Source: Daphnia carinata (taxonomy: Eukaryota > Arthropoda > Branchiopoda > Diplostraca > Daphniidae). From it: a stretch of DNA of 64,000 nt. The notes beneath the pieces are model-generated. The model was given only the letters and a program-made list of their open reading frames with translations. It made no database searches and had not been told where the DNA came from. Positions 10,829 to 21,585 of the stretch are shown here, one piece after another. The position numbers and the translations under genes were made by a program. The DNA lies in assembly GCF_022539665.2 (NCBI RefSeq), contig NC_081331.1, positions 7,595,534-7,659,533 on the forward strand, written 5' to 3'. The first letter of the stretch is position 1. Every line of letters begins with the position of its first letter.

Positions 10829-12531
10829 ACAAATCTACAACCACTGCACACACTACACACAAAAACTACAACCTAAACTTTCAACACCTGCCATTTTTTG
10901 TTTACAAATGTGCGTTACAAGAGCGTCTACTTTGCACCAAGACAAAAATGTGTTCCAATGGGCCAAAAACCTGGCAATGCCCCGGTTAGTGCATGACGTC
11001 ATGGCTAGTTTTCTGACTGCCCTAACCCTACTCCGTAGGGCGGCCATTGGAAATTGACATTAGAATCGTCCAACGCGTTGGACCGTTTCACAGACTTCGG
11101 CAAAACGTTTCGGTCAAACGGTCCAACGCCAACTAGAGATCCTGTCGGCCAAAAGTGCAAACTTAGCCTATGTTTAAACACTGTCAAACGCGAAAAACAG
11201 CCGGTGAAAAGTCGTTTATTGAATTTGATTAGTGTTAACCCTGTGAAACATTAGCTAGACAACGCAAATTAGCAAACACGAAACAAATAGAACTTGTAGA
11301 ATTGGAGGGAAATCTTTTAGATTTATAAGCAGTGCATAAAGATGTCAAAAAGAGAGAGATACCTGTGAAAATCGCGACGCTGTCCAGGATAACAATGAAG
11401 GAAAACAAGGTAACGTTGTTAAAGAACTCGAATTACGCGTGCAATATTTAATGCATTTCTGCCATTCTGTTTTGAGTAGCCATCTCAGTGATTTTGTATT
11501 AAAGCCTAGTTATAATATTGCAACAACTTAAAGAAGATGATGTTGGTTCCCATCTCACCGGTTATTAAAAAACTTCTGAAGAATATCGAAAAAAAGAAAG
11601 CAGTTCGAATATATATGCTACCCGATTGGATAAAGAATGGGATTCCGCAAGGTCTGGATAGCAGAGAAAGCCTTACAACATGAAAGGGACACATTGGCTT
11701 TTAGCACATGCCAAATATGCAGAAGTTCTTCAGCTTGTGTCCGCTGAAAGTCTTGCAAAAAGAACTTGTGCAACGACATTATTCACTCTGAACAAGTGGC
11801 ACATCATCACATTAATTTCAATTGCGGTGCAATGATTATTCTTCTTCCAACACTATTACTGGATGTCAAGAAGGAATTGTGCTTAAAAGGTATTTTTAAG
11901 GCACAAGTCAACGTTTTACAATGTTTTTAACAATCTGTTGATATTTTAAGATGTAGCTGCTCATGTTTTTGAGCCAAATTCCTGTCACAACTGCCAATCT
12001 ATTGGAACAATGTACATTAAATGTGGGTCAAGTCCAATTATTTTAATAACACGTGAGGGTTTATTTGACTAAATGTTTGTTTGAAAATAATCACATCTAC
12101 CATAACATAATTTTCATTATTTTCAGGACGATTCCATTTGAGAACTTCAGCTCTGAATTGCCTTAAAGGAATGAATGGCAAATATGGTAACATAAATAAC
12201 TTGTGTAACGGAAAGATAAATTGTAACATAGTATATTTTGTTTTTATTGTAGTGTCCGTCGCGAAAGACTACGAGCTAATCGATACGTGGATGTTTAAAT
12301 GAAGATTCGAAGAATAAAGTGAGCAAACTCACAAGGAGATGGCATATTTTATCAACGAATCAATACAAACTGAAGAAACTTTAGAAAAGGACATAGCATC
12401 TTACATGATAATGTGTGATCCACTTAGTGAAAGCAGGGCGTCATTAGCTCAGGCAGAAATTTTGAGGATCATTTTCGTGCTCGGCGAAACCTTGTTGAAA
12501 TTTGACGTTGATGTATCATCTATATTAAACT
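10829..12531. other. Non-coding stretch with a 16-bp palindrome
   Basis: No convincing gene. GTCCAACGCGTTGGAC at 11068-11083 is a perfect palindrome, and related GGTCCAACG occurs again at 11118-11126. A 94-codon plus ORF at 12339-12623 is cut by the inverted-repeat boundary at 12532 and has no recognisable motif. LTR or polypurine tract of the preceding env element was looked for but not identified. Confidence 0.4.
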
Positions 12532-12879
12532 TCCCACACGGCACGACGGGCTACTCTGTACCTCTGCATAACTGCCTACTTTCCTCCTCAGTCTTCTCCA
12601 AAACCATCCTAAATTCCTCTTAGAACCTTCTGTTTGGTCGCCTGGTAGCTGCCTGACAGGATCTTCAGTCCCTCTTACATCCTCCTCAGCCAGTACCTAC
12701 AACCTCCCGTGATGAAAAAAATTGTGTGACACATGTCTTCGATATACCCAGCTGCTTTATATAAGTTTTATAGGAATTGAATGTAATTAACAAACAAAAT
12801 GAATAATAAACGACAACAGAATATTGGAAATTGTATATTCAATTTCAAAAACTTTATCTTTTATTGGAATTGGCAAAGA

Positions 12880-13256
12880 AATAGGACTGGCTTTTATAAT
12901 ATTTTAGGTTAGTCCTATTTTTCCAAGGCATTAGTCCTATTTCTATTTAGAGATAGTCCTATTTTCTAAAATTGTTCCAATTGGAACGATTGGCCTCCAT
13001 TCCGGTAAAAGCGTCGAATTATGTGCATTTTCCTTTTTAAAATACCGACGGTGTTTACTCATTACTTAAATGGTTCACAAAACCTTTTTTTCTTATGCTA
13101 TTTTAATTAAAATTACAGGAGAACATGAACTATATTGTATTTAATAGAGTTCATTTAACAAAATACTATTAGAGCAAAATCAGACATATTTATTACTTAT
13201 ATTGGTTTATTTATCAATTTATAGTGGTCATAACAAACTTTTCCAATTGCATAAAT
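12880..13256 (-). repeat. CCTATTTC-type transposon end inside left arm
   Basis: Contains AGTCCTATTT repeats and the subterminal block (GAACGAT-GGCCTCCA, then the TTTTAATTAAAATTACAGGAGAACATGA region) shared with the MITEs at 47.2 and 60.8 kb. It leads directly into the end of the 83-codon ORF at 13510-13259, so it appears to be the 3' flank and terminal repeat of a larger transposon. Confidence 0.75.
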
Positions 13257-13258
13257 TT

Positions 13259-13510
13259 TTACAATTTCATACTACTATCGTTACCTAATTCTAAATTTCC
13301 AATTTTTAATTCTAATTTGAAATGGTAAACCGCAAAATTTACATTATCTAACAATTCTACTTTAGCCAAATGTTTTTGTGATACTTTAAAACTCACGAGT
13401 CTTACTTTCATGAAGGGATCTCCTAAAGCTCTCCTGAGCATATCACCAACAATTTCTTGAATTGAAAATATTGGCATGTTTCTCCACAATTTTCCAGCCT
13501 CTTGTGGCAC
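13259..13510 (-). pseudogene. Unknown transposon ORF, left-arm copy (83 codons)
   Basis: Short ORF with the segment IQEIVGDMLR-ALGD and ending LELGNDSSMKL. The counterpart in the right arm (18328-18534) keeps the same frame despite several substitutions. I do not recognise the family. Its stop codon lies exactly where the central part of the CCTATTTC MITEs begins, and the MITEs at 47.5 and 61.2 kb retain the reverse complement of its last codons (NDS-MK-stop). The likely meaning is the C-terminal end of the transposase of the element that gave rise to those MITEs. Confidence 0.5.
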
Positions 13511-13539
13511 TCCTCAGTACTTCTCAACGGTATGATAGA

Positions 13540-13947
13540 TGTGCTGTGGAGGCTAAGAGCCATTTAGAAGATTCGCAGGAAGGAGATGTGCCGTGTGGGC
13601 TGACTTTCTATGGTCGCAATGAGATAGTTTCTTGCCATGATGTCCTTTCTCATCCACTATGCTCTCTGCTCGGTGTTGACAGAATTATCTTCAGAGACAA
13701 CCTTGGCACGTTGGTGAGAAAACATTAACATCTGTTGGGACATGCTTATGCTTAAGATATACCTCAACAGGATATTTTTCCAATCCAGTCAAAACGTTGA
13801 CAAGATCACGCTGCTCGAGCAATAGCCAACATCCGAACTTCCACAGGGGGAAATTACTGCCATTAAACTTGGCTATATGGTTGACTTCCTCAATGTATTT
13901 TGTGTCATTTTGCTTTCAGACAGGGTGCATGGACTGGGCCCATAACC
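13540..13947 (-). pseudogene. Copia gag N-terminus and primer site, left-arm copy
   Basis: Minus-strand counterpart of 17849-18265. It includes the complement of GGTTATGGGCCCAGTCC (13931-13947) and the KFNGSNFPLWKFGCWLL-type start of Copia Gag. It has indels and stops and ends at the foreign insertion near 13515. Confidence 0.8.
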
Positions 13948-14047
13948 TGTGAAGAAGACAGAATGTGTCAATGGAATTGAGGCGTCTGTCTTTGATGACA
14001 GGCATTGCAATTCCACCCTAGTGCAATGCAGTAAGTGAGCGTATCAA

Positions 14048-14118
14048 TCAGTTATGATTGATGCGCTGGGGAGGCTAAAAGCCTTGTAGAAGGTTCCCAG
14101 GTAGGAGATGTGTGGGTT
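14048..14118 (-). repeat. Third, diverged copy of a Copia gag segment
   Basis: About 70 bp with roughly 80% similarity to the gag segment at 18190-18265 and 13530-13600 (shared pieces ATGATTGATGCGCTG, GGAGGCTAA-AGCC, AGGAGATGTG). It lies immediately beyond the end of the left arm, so it marks a third copy at the breakpoint. Confidence 0.65.
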
Positions 14119-15249
14119 CCCTATGATTTTGTAGAAGAGTCAGATGTTATATGAAATAGAAAATTCAATTGATTATGAAACAGAGATGATTTTTGAATAA
14201 ACTTACCGTTTCACTTGTAGACAATATTTGAGTTCATTAGTTGTAATAAAACAAACAATGGAATTGGCAGTATGGGCAGGTTATCTACCGACAAAGAGAT
14301 GAAATATTACTGCATAATCAAAAAAAAATTCGTATTTTTAGTTAAACTCCGATTAAAACAACTGGTAAGTAGATCCGTATTAAATATAAGAAAAAAAAAC
14401 ATTCGAATTACCGCCGAATCCTTGAAAATGTTGTCTGCTTCGACGGTGATTGGTGGAAGTTTTTTTCAATATTCTGGTTATAAAAAGTCAATATTAAATA
14501 GATTTTTTGGTATCACGAGATGCACAAGCTTGCGGAGATTCCAGAAAGTGTACTTTTTTTGCAATAATTGGAAATAACCCCCAAACGAGTGTCCTAAACT
14601 TTGGAACTTCTTGGCTGCCATTTCCCTTCCTCTAAAATGAAAGCTAAAATATAAATAATTAATTTAGGCTCTATCATAAGTTAAGATTTAAAAAGTTTAA
14701 CTGAAATGGATAGCTCTCTTTATGAAACTATCAATTTTTGTAAAAGTAAAGATGAAAAATTGAGAAGGAAAAAATTTTTACAAGAGCGCTTTTTTAAAGT
14801 TTTTTGGCGAACGAGCGCTATTACTGTAGCCAATGAAGAAAACGGCATAGGAAGCCTTCATGTAAGATTTCTTTTCTTCTCAATTTTTCATTTTTATTTT
14901 TACAGAAATGGATAAATCTCTTACCTAGTATGTTTAAACTAAGTTTTTACTTCATTCCCATTTTTTTCTAGTATGACACGCGTTATATACGCTCTTTTGA
15001 ATTTTCTCTTACATGAATTTCAGTCCTTTTTGTGTTTTTTAAAATGGCTCTAGTTACACTGAAACCAGTAAGTTTCGGTAGTTCGAAGGAATTCGAGACT
15101 TTTTTCCAGGTTTGAAGGATGTCCCCTAAAGCTAAGGAATATATTTGCAAACTGAGTATAAATACTATGTGAAGAAACAATACACAAAGCTATTTAAATA
15201 TTTGCTTGATAAATGTTGCAATCGTTGCGTAGAAAAAAAGAGAAAAAAA
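14119..15249. other. AT-rich stretch with no recognised gene
   Basis: Only short, low-complexity ORFs. No domain, RNA or repeat recognised. Confidence 0.45.
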
Positions 15250-15425
15250 ATGCCCCACGAAGGCATAGTCTGGCGGGCAAAAATGGCGAGCCGAAAAAAA
15301 TAGAAAAAATAAATGGCCTAAGAAGGCATAGTCCGGTGGGCAAAAACGGCCCGCCAAAAAAACGGAAAGAACCATGACCCACGATGGCACAGTCCGGTGG
15401 CAAAAAATGGCCAGCCGAAATAGAA
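15250..15425. repeat. Tandem repeat, three units of about 58 bp
   Basis: Three imperfect copies of a unit with the core GAAGGCATAGTC(C/T)GG(C/T)GGGCAAAAA(T/C)GGC, each ending in an A-rich GCCGAAAAAA-type spacer. The copies differ by point changes and small indels. Confidence 0.8.
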
Positions 15426-15754
15426 AACGTAAAAAAATGACGTGCTTAAGACAAATACGGAATTGGGACATACCTTTAAAAAGCAGCTTTATCCACAACA
15501 AAAACACAACAAAACACTGCCACTGTACACTGACAAAAAAGAACAAATATGTAAATTACGGCACTTTACTCGCAAAAAATTACACGTGTCTATCTACACC
15601 ACGAGAGTATACTAATTTTTAATAGCTAGCAAAAGGCTTTTCAGTCGGGTGGTGTGTTATTGCCAGGTATTTTTTGTCTTTTCATTTGAGTTATAATATA
15701 AATCTCAATTAGCAATAATGAATTTTACTATAGTATTTTAGTAGTATACGAATT

Positions 15755-15905
15755 TTTATCTTTCGGTACAATAGGGGAAAACTTATTTTATTACAACGAA
15801 ATCTTTCGGTGCAATAGGGAATAAAGCCACTTATTGCAACGACAGATTTCAGTAAAATAGTAAACAAAACCCTTATTGAAACGAAAGATTTCGGTGCAAT
15901 AGATT
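15755..15905. repeat. Tandem repeat with (A)TCTTTCGGTGCAATAG units
   Basis: Three to four degenerate units of about 60 bp, each with a TTTCGGT(G/A)CAATAG core and a (T)TATT(G/A)(A/C)AACGA segment. Separate from the repeat at 15.25 kb. Confidence 0.65.
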
Positions 15906-15929
15906 CCACTGTCAGCCAGCTCATTACCT

Positions 15930-16470
15930 AGGATGCCAATGTCGCTTAGGATCCAAGTGTGTGCGAGTGCCTGATTTTTTTAGATTTTGGATAAGGTTCC
16001 ATATTTCTATTGTAACTGGCTTTTGGTTTTGGGTTAGTCTAGGAGTTGCGTTGATTGCCAGTAAGGGCTGCTGGGAGTCGGGGTCCGGGTTCTGTATGGT
16101 AAATGGCTTCAAGGGCTTTTTATCCCATATAGTTCGGCCGTTTGGATGTTGGACACTGGGGTAAGGTGCCAGGCACTTTTGAATCCAGGGTCCGAAAATA
16201 TGTAGACGCACGAAGTGGAGGCTGAAGTTACGGATCCGTCCATGAATCCGACGAGGGAGGTCTAGAATATATTCCTTAAAACCTTGTTTATCGCCGCCCG
16301 AGCTTTAGATTGGTTGGAGGTAGCTTCTGGTTTTGTCATCGAGAAGTAGGATGTCATGTGAGGCGCGGTGGTCCAGGGCGTAGTGGTTTTCCTTTGAGTT
16401 ATGTATCCGAAGCGGTCTGATAAAAGATTATAGTCCTGCGAAGTAATGTCACCGAGCATTATATAGATGT
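15930..16470 (-). pseudogene. Possible LINE ORF2 3' part (RNase H-like), degraded
   Basis: The minus strand has two adjacent open stretches (16459-16262 and 16211-15924) joined across a stop by a MDGSVTS segment that resembles the first catalytic Asp motif (x-DGS) of LINE RNase H domains. It lies downstream, in the same direction, of the RT fragment at 17515-17200, as expected for one LINE. The evidence is a single short motif plus position, so the call is weak. Confidence 0.35.
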
Positions 16471-16924
16471 TTGGGGTGCTTCAGACGGGCCATGATCAAG
16501 GGTTGTTAAGATGTTGCAGGGCTGGCTGAGGCCGAATTGTCGGGTTGTTTCCTCAGTTTAATTAGATATCGGGCCATGAGCCATTTGTATCTTCTTTTGA
16601 CCGTTTCCAGTCCAAAGTTCTGTGTATTCTATCTATTTTATTCTATTCTGTGTAGGATATCCACCAGAGTGGATTTGAATAGGGTCGCCAGTGTCGGGGT
16701 ATTTGATCCGAATGATTGTTTGGTGAGCATGTTAAAGAGGTTTCGTATATTATTCGTTTCTTTATACAGCTGTTGACAACAAGTAGCTGATATTACTAAG
16801 AGGAGGACTTGCGCTTCAGCTGGAGAGGATGAGGTAGCGGCTCGAAAGAATGCTGAAGGCCTACACTAGATAGTTCTCTCAAGGGTCAACTAACTACTGC
16901 TAGTTGTCCATGGCTTTATATATG

Positions 16925-17115
16925 TTAGCCATCGACCGTGAGAGCCATACGGGACAATGTTAAAGGATAGGCGGCAATATCGGGTGGTATCGGGCGATTT
17001 TGGGTGCAATGGAGAGGTAAGGCGGGCAAATTCGGGTGGTATCGAACGAATTTTGGGCGATAGCTGAAAATCGGTCGGACGGTTTTAGGCCATTTCGGAT
17101 AATCCCAGACCAACC
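16925..17115. repeat. Degenerate TCGGGTGGTATCG repeats
   Basis: Several imperfect copies of (T)CGGG(T/C)GGTATCG and TTTTGGG(C/T)G(A/C) in about 190 bp. The 62-codon minus ORF here is a by-product of the repeat. Confidence 0.5.
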
Positions 17116-17199
17116 AAAATAAATCTATTTTTAGCCAACGTGCCGAGACATGTCTTCGTTATTTCCTATATTCCTAAGGGAGTTTTAAAACTAGGTTAG

Positions 17200-17515
17200 T
17201 AAATGAAGGCTTTAAGAAACAAGGGGTACAGGTATAAGATTCTAGTCTATTTGAGAAAGTAAGTAAGGAGGGGCTTCGCTCGACGATTTGTTGCATTACG
17301 ACATTGAACAATAATGGACTTAGTACCGCTTCCTCGGTTGATGGTTCTTGTATAAGAAACGAAGTTTCCTATTTGCACACAGACCGTACTACCGGTGAGG
17401 AAAGATTGAATCCACTTATGGGTTTGTCCCTTTATGCCCAAATTTTGCCAATTGAAAAGAATACTGGTGTGTTGAGCGCGATACGAACGCTTTGGCAATG
17501 TCAAACTTGCTATTG
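17200..17515 (-). pseudogene. LINE reverse transcriptase fragment
   Basis: Minus-strand sequence matches the RT core of non-LTR retrotransposons: a DIAKAF segment (motif A), then LGIKGQTHKWIQSFLTGST-type sequence, V-x-IGNFVS, and after a frameshift VLSPLLFNVVM (the xGSVLSPLLF motif). The catalytic Asp pair (FADD-like) is not visible. It ends about 35 bp before the Copia LTR at 17550. The frame breaks at least twice, so it is dead. By motif it is of the Jockey/R1/I type, without finer placement. Confidence 0.75.
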
Positions 17516-17549
17516 ACTATCATTAGATGGCTGTGCTTAACACATCATC

Positions 17550-17848
17550 TGTTGGAATACCTGCCCTTTGGTTTAGTGTGCTCATCGTTCCTTTTGTCAT
17601 ACAGTCTTCTCTCTCTCATCCAGAGTTTGTAAGAAAACAGTAAGACGTCAAAAGCTCTCGTACTCCATACTAAATACAGTTTGAGTTCGCACTTGTATCT
17701 CTCCTTCTTTACATACCATGGACATAAGAGGTAAGTTTATTCACTATATTTATACGCTCACTTACTGCATTGCACTAGGGTGGAATTGCAATGCCTGTCG
17801 TCAAAGTCAGACGCCTCAATTCCATTGACACATTCTGTCTTCTTCACA
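17550..17848 (+). repeat. Copia 5' LTR, 299 bp
   Basis: Starts TGTTGGAATA, a typical Copia LTR start, and ends TTCTTCACA immediately before the primer-binding site. No partner LTR is present, so limits rest on these ends and on the primer site. Confidence 0.8.
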
Positions 17849-17865
17849 GGTTATGGGCCCAGTCC
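17849..17865 (+). promoter_or_regulatory. Copia primer-binding site (initiator tRNA-Met, internal)
   Basis: GGTTATGGGCCCAGTCC matches the primer site known from Drosophila copia, which pairs with the 5' half of initiator tRNA-Met. It directly abuts the LTR. Confidence 0.85.
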
Positions 17866-17867
17866 AT

Positions 17868-18265
17868 GCGCCCTGTCTGAAAGCAAAATGACACAAAATA
17901 CATTGAGGAAGTCAACCATATAGCCAAGTTTAATGGCAGTAATTTCCCCCTGTGGAAGTTCGGATGTTGGCTATTGCTCGAGCAGCGTGATGTTGTCAAC
18001 GTTTTGACTGGATTGGAAAAATATCCTGTTGAGGTATATCTTAAGCATAAGCATGTCCCAACAGATGTTAATGTTTTCTCACCAACGTGCCAAGGTTGTC
18101 TCTGAAGATAATTCTGTGACCACCGAGCAGAGAGCATAGTGGATGAGAAAGGACATCATGGCAAGAAACTATCTCATTGCGACCATAGAAAGTCAGCCCA
18201 CACGGCACATCTCCTTCCTGCGAATCTCCTAAATGGCTCTTAGACTCCACAGCGCATCAATCATA
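17868..18265 (+). pseudogene. Copia gag, N-terminal part
   Basis: Frames read DTKYIEEVNHIAKFNGSN, then F-x-LWKFGCWLLLEQ and VLTGLEKYP, the conserved start of Copia Gag (UBN2-type). Further on EQRA-stop-WMRKDIMARNYL matches the following helical region. In-frame stops occur near 18137 and 18232. The segment ends at the foreign insertion; Gag resumes at about 19258. Confidence 0.8.
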
Positions 18266-18327
18266 CCGTTGAGAAGTACTGAGGAGGGCCACAAGAGGCT
18301 GGAAAATTTTCGAGAAACATACCAATA

Positions 18328-18534
18328 TTGTCAATTCAAGAAATTGTTGGTGATATGCTAAGGATTGCTTTAGGAGATCGCTCCATGAAAGTAAGACTCG
18401 TGAGTTTTAAAGTATCACAAAAACATTTGGCTCAAGTAGAATTGTTAAATAATGTAAATTTTGGGGTTAAACATTTCAAATTAAAATTAAAAATTAGAAA
18501 TTTAGAATTAGGTAACGATAGTAGTATGAAATAG
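18328..18534 (+). pseudogene. Unknown transposon ORF, right-arm copy (68 codons)
   Basis: Same reading as the left-arm ORF: IQEIVGDMLRIALGDRSMK near the start, NLELGNDSSMK at the end, then a stop. Compared with the left arm several residues differ but the frame is kept. Likely the 3' end of a transposase gene from the element inserted into Copia gag. Family unknown. Confidence 0.5.
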
Positions 18535-18945
18535 TAAAAAATTTATGCAATTGGCAAAGTTCGTTGTGACCACTATAAAATGCAATATAAGTAATAAGTA
18601 TTTCTGATTTTGCCCTAATAGTATTTTGTTAAATGACCTCTATTAAATACAATATCGTTCATGTTCTCCTGTAATTTTAATTAAAATAGCATAAGAAAAA
18701 AAGGTTTTGTGAACCAATATAAGTAATGAGTAAACACCATCAGTATTTTAAAAAGGAAAATGCATATAAGCCGACGCTTTTACGCAACTAACTGCTTACC
18801 GGAATGGAGGCTCATCGTTTCAATGGGAACAATTTTAGAAAATACGACTATCTCTAAATAAAAATAGGATTAATGTCTTGGAAAAATAGGACTGACCTAA
18901 AATATCTTAAAAGTGAGTCTTATTTCACAACCAATTCCAATAAAA
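18535..18945 (+). repeat. CCTATTTC-type transposon end inside right arm
   Basis: Follows the unknown ORF and holds the block shared with the MITEs (TCATGTTCTCCTGTAA, AAGCCGACGCTTTTACG, GGAATGGAGGCTC), then AAAATAGGA / AATAGGACTG motifs. It matches half of the 47.2-kb MITE. Confidence 0.75.
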
Positions 18946-19257
18946 GATATAGTTTTTGAAATTGAATATATTATACCCAATGTTCTGTTGTCGTCTAACA
19001 TTCATTTTATGTGTTAATTACATTCAATTCCTATAAAACGTATATAAAGCCGTTGGGTAAATCGAGATGTCACACAATTTGTTTCAACATGGGAGGTTCT
19101 AGGTACTAGCTGAGGAGGATGTAAGAGGGACTGAAGAGCCTGTCAGGCAGCTACTAGGCGACCAAAAAGAAGGTTCTAAGAGGAATTTAGGATGGTTATG
19201 GAGTAGACTGAGGAGGAAAGTAGGCAGTTCTGCAAAGGTACTGAGGAGCCCGTCGTG

Positions 19258-21486
19258 CCGTGTGGGAGCAACAAAAAACTTTGATCAACTGTCATACTGC
19301 CCATGAGATGTGGGATCGCCTATCTGCTCAGCATCTGCGTAATGCCGTCGAAAATCAACATGTCCTGCAACAAAAATTCGCTGGCTCTCCTAACATCTCG
19401 GCTTTTAAAAGAGGTGCATGGCCAAGCGTTGGACAAGAGGCGAACAAGATTCCACCGATGCGGCTTTCTTTGCAAGTAACTTTCCAAACAGGTGTGCAGC
19501 CAGATCACTAACAACCCGGCCACCATCACGTGGCACAAGAGATAGCAAAAACCGTGCCAGTGGAGTCAGAACACCATCAAGACATTATCATCCGTACGCC
19601 TCCACGCCCCATTGTACATACTGCAATAAAGATTACCATACCGCTGAAATGTGTCGCCAACGCAGACGAGATGAGCTGAGTGCTCAACAAAAGAGGACTC
19701 TCATTAAGCCAGCAGTTGATCAGAGCTATCGACTTGAAGATAATAGTTTCATATCTGACACTACCTGTTTCTTTTCCCATAGCTCCGACGACTGGTTCGC
19801 TGACTCTGGGGCGACACATCTCCGATCAACGGAGATATTTGAAAAATCTAATACCAGTCAAGCACAACTCTTGGTTCGTAAGCGAAATTGGCAACACAAG
19901 ACTAGCAGTACATGGAAATGGAGAAATTGAATTCATGGTTGTGGTGAACGGAGTGAGACATATCGCTGGTCCTACAACTGCCAAGACTGTTTTCTATGTA
20001 CCAGGGCTTGGAACCAATCTCTTATCGATTGCAACCGTGACAGAAGCTAGCGTCACCGTACACTTTGTTGAGTCTAGAGTAACCTTCAATAGAAACAACA
20101 CCGTTATGATGGTTGGAAGGAGAATCGGCAGAAGGCTCTACCACCTACATATCTCCGCCAACACCCCGCTTGACACAGTGCTCTTCATGGCACCACCACC
20201 ACCATTCCTTGAGGTGTGGCACCAACGATTGGCCTACATTAGCTAGAATAGAATATTAAAAATATCATCAAGTCAACTGGTGACTGGGCTGACACTACCA
20301 CGAGAGAGCACAATCCCCACAGAACCCTGTCATGGCTGTGCTGCTGGGAAGATGGAGCGCTCCCCATTCCAGACAGGAAGAACGCGTGCAACGTAAGTGG
20401 GTCAGCTTTTCCATACCGACCTGTTTGGGCCAATGCATGTCGAAACACCCAAAGTCTCCAAGTACTTCATGATCTTCACAGATGACTACAGTGGTTTCCG
20501 CACAGTCTACTTCCTCAAACAGAAGTCAGAAGCAGAGGCATGTTTCAAGGAATTTCACAACCACCTGCGGTCTGAAACTGGCAATCCAATGCACACTCTA
20601 AGAAGCGACAATGGTGGGGAGTTCAGCGGGAATTCCTATAAGAAGTATCTGTCAGACAACGGGATTAGACTGGAAACATCAACCCCACACACGCCAGAAC
20701 AGAATGGAGTATCGGAGAGAGCCAACAGGACCATCATGGCAGGCGCCCGATGCCTCATCCACGCTAAACATTTGCCCCTCAAACTATGGGGAGAAGCCAT
20801 TGCCTGTGCAGTATACATTCTTAATCGAGTCACCACCAAGGCGGCTCCAAATACTCCGTACCAAAACTGGCACGGAACCATTCCATATCTATCCAACCTA
20901 CGCATTTTTGGATCAATTGCCTACATCCATGTACCGAAGGCAGAGTGGAGAAAGCTGGACTCAAAAAGCACTATGTGCTACTTCGTAGGCTACTGTACCC
21001 ATCAAAAGGCTTACAGATTTTGGGATCCAGAAGCTAAGACAATCAAAATTAGCAGAGATGTTATTTTTTACGAACAGACCTACCATGTTCCAAAAACATT
21101 AACAGACCGCGACAAATTTAACAAATCGGACTACAACGACTTTTTCCCGAGTCAAGTGAAGACAGCCCAACTCATTGAGACCTCTCAACCACCCATGAAG
21201 CACTATGATGCAGGAGGAAGACAATCCAGTGGACACTAGCAATCCAGAGTGCAATCCTAAGCCGGCTGACTCCTCAAATGTCCAGAATGAGGTCTCAACA
21301 ACCATACCAAACGAAGAAACCTCGATGCCTACAACTAGTCAATCCCCCTATCCGCTTCGCATCCACGTGCCAAAGCGTCAATGGGATGAGTCACTGCTGT
21401 CGATGACCGGAACACGCAAACCAAAAAGCTTCACCGATGCCATGACATCAACGGATTCCCATCTACGGAATAGTATAATTCATTGA
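19258..21486 (+). pseudogene. Copia gag C-terminus, protease and integrase
   Basis: Gag resumes with CHTAHEMWDRLSAQHLR, then a zinc knuckle CTYCNKDYHTAEMC. Protease follows: DWFADSGATH with the catalytic DSGA at 19802-19813. A frame change leads to the YVPGLGTNLLS region and the GAG-pre-integrase motif WHQRLAYIS. A stop near 20245 and another near 20395 precede integrase (20397-21239), which has HTDLFGPM (first Asp), LRSDNGGEF (second Asp) and PEQNGVSERANR (Glu) in good order, then the C-terminal region. The sequence ends in SFTDAMTS, where Copia RT normally starts (near 21475). The integrase stretch itself is open for 280 codons. Confidence 0.88.
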
Positions 21487-21585
21487 TTTCTAATACGACT
21501 TGGACTCTCAAACAGTTACCACCCGGTCGCTTGTCAATCGCTTGTCATAGCCTCAAATTCTACCGGTCGCCTGGATCCTTCAGCG

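Larger units (their letters stand above)
12532..14045 (-). repeat. Left arm of a 1.5-kb inverted repeat
   Basis: This 1514-bp segment is the reverse complement of 17752-19267 over its whole length, at roughly 85-90% identity by eye with small indels. Read on the minus strand it holds the end of a Copia LTR (14045-13948), the Copia primer site (13947-13931), the N-terminal gag region (about 13930-13540) and the same foreign insertion (about 13515-12545) that interrupts the right-hand copy. The duplication therefore took place after that insertion. The arm stops abruptly at both ends: the outer LTR part and all gag-pol beyond the insertion are missing. Confidence 0.92.
17752..19267 (+). repeat. 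Right arm of the 1.5-kb inverted repeat
   Basis: Reverse complement of 12532-14045. This arm is continuous with the rest of the Copia element on its right (19258 onward) and with the full LTR on its left, so it is the parental copy; the left arm is the derived duplicate. Confidence 0.92.
17550..21486 (+). mobile_element. Copia-type LTR retrotransposon, 3'-truncated
   Basis: Plus-strand element: LTR (17550-17848), internal tRNA-iMet primer site, gag interrupted by a foreign insertion (about 18290-19250), protease and integrase. The reading stops at the start of the reverse transcriptase domain near 21480, where a BEL element begins. RT, RNase H and the 3' LTR are missing. Stops and frameshifts occur in gag, after protease and before integrase. 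The element cannot move. Confidence 0.88.
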
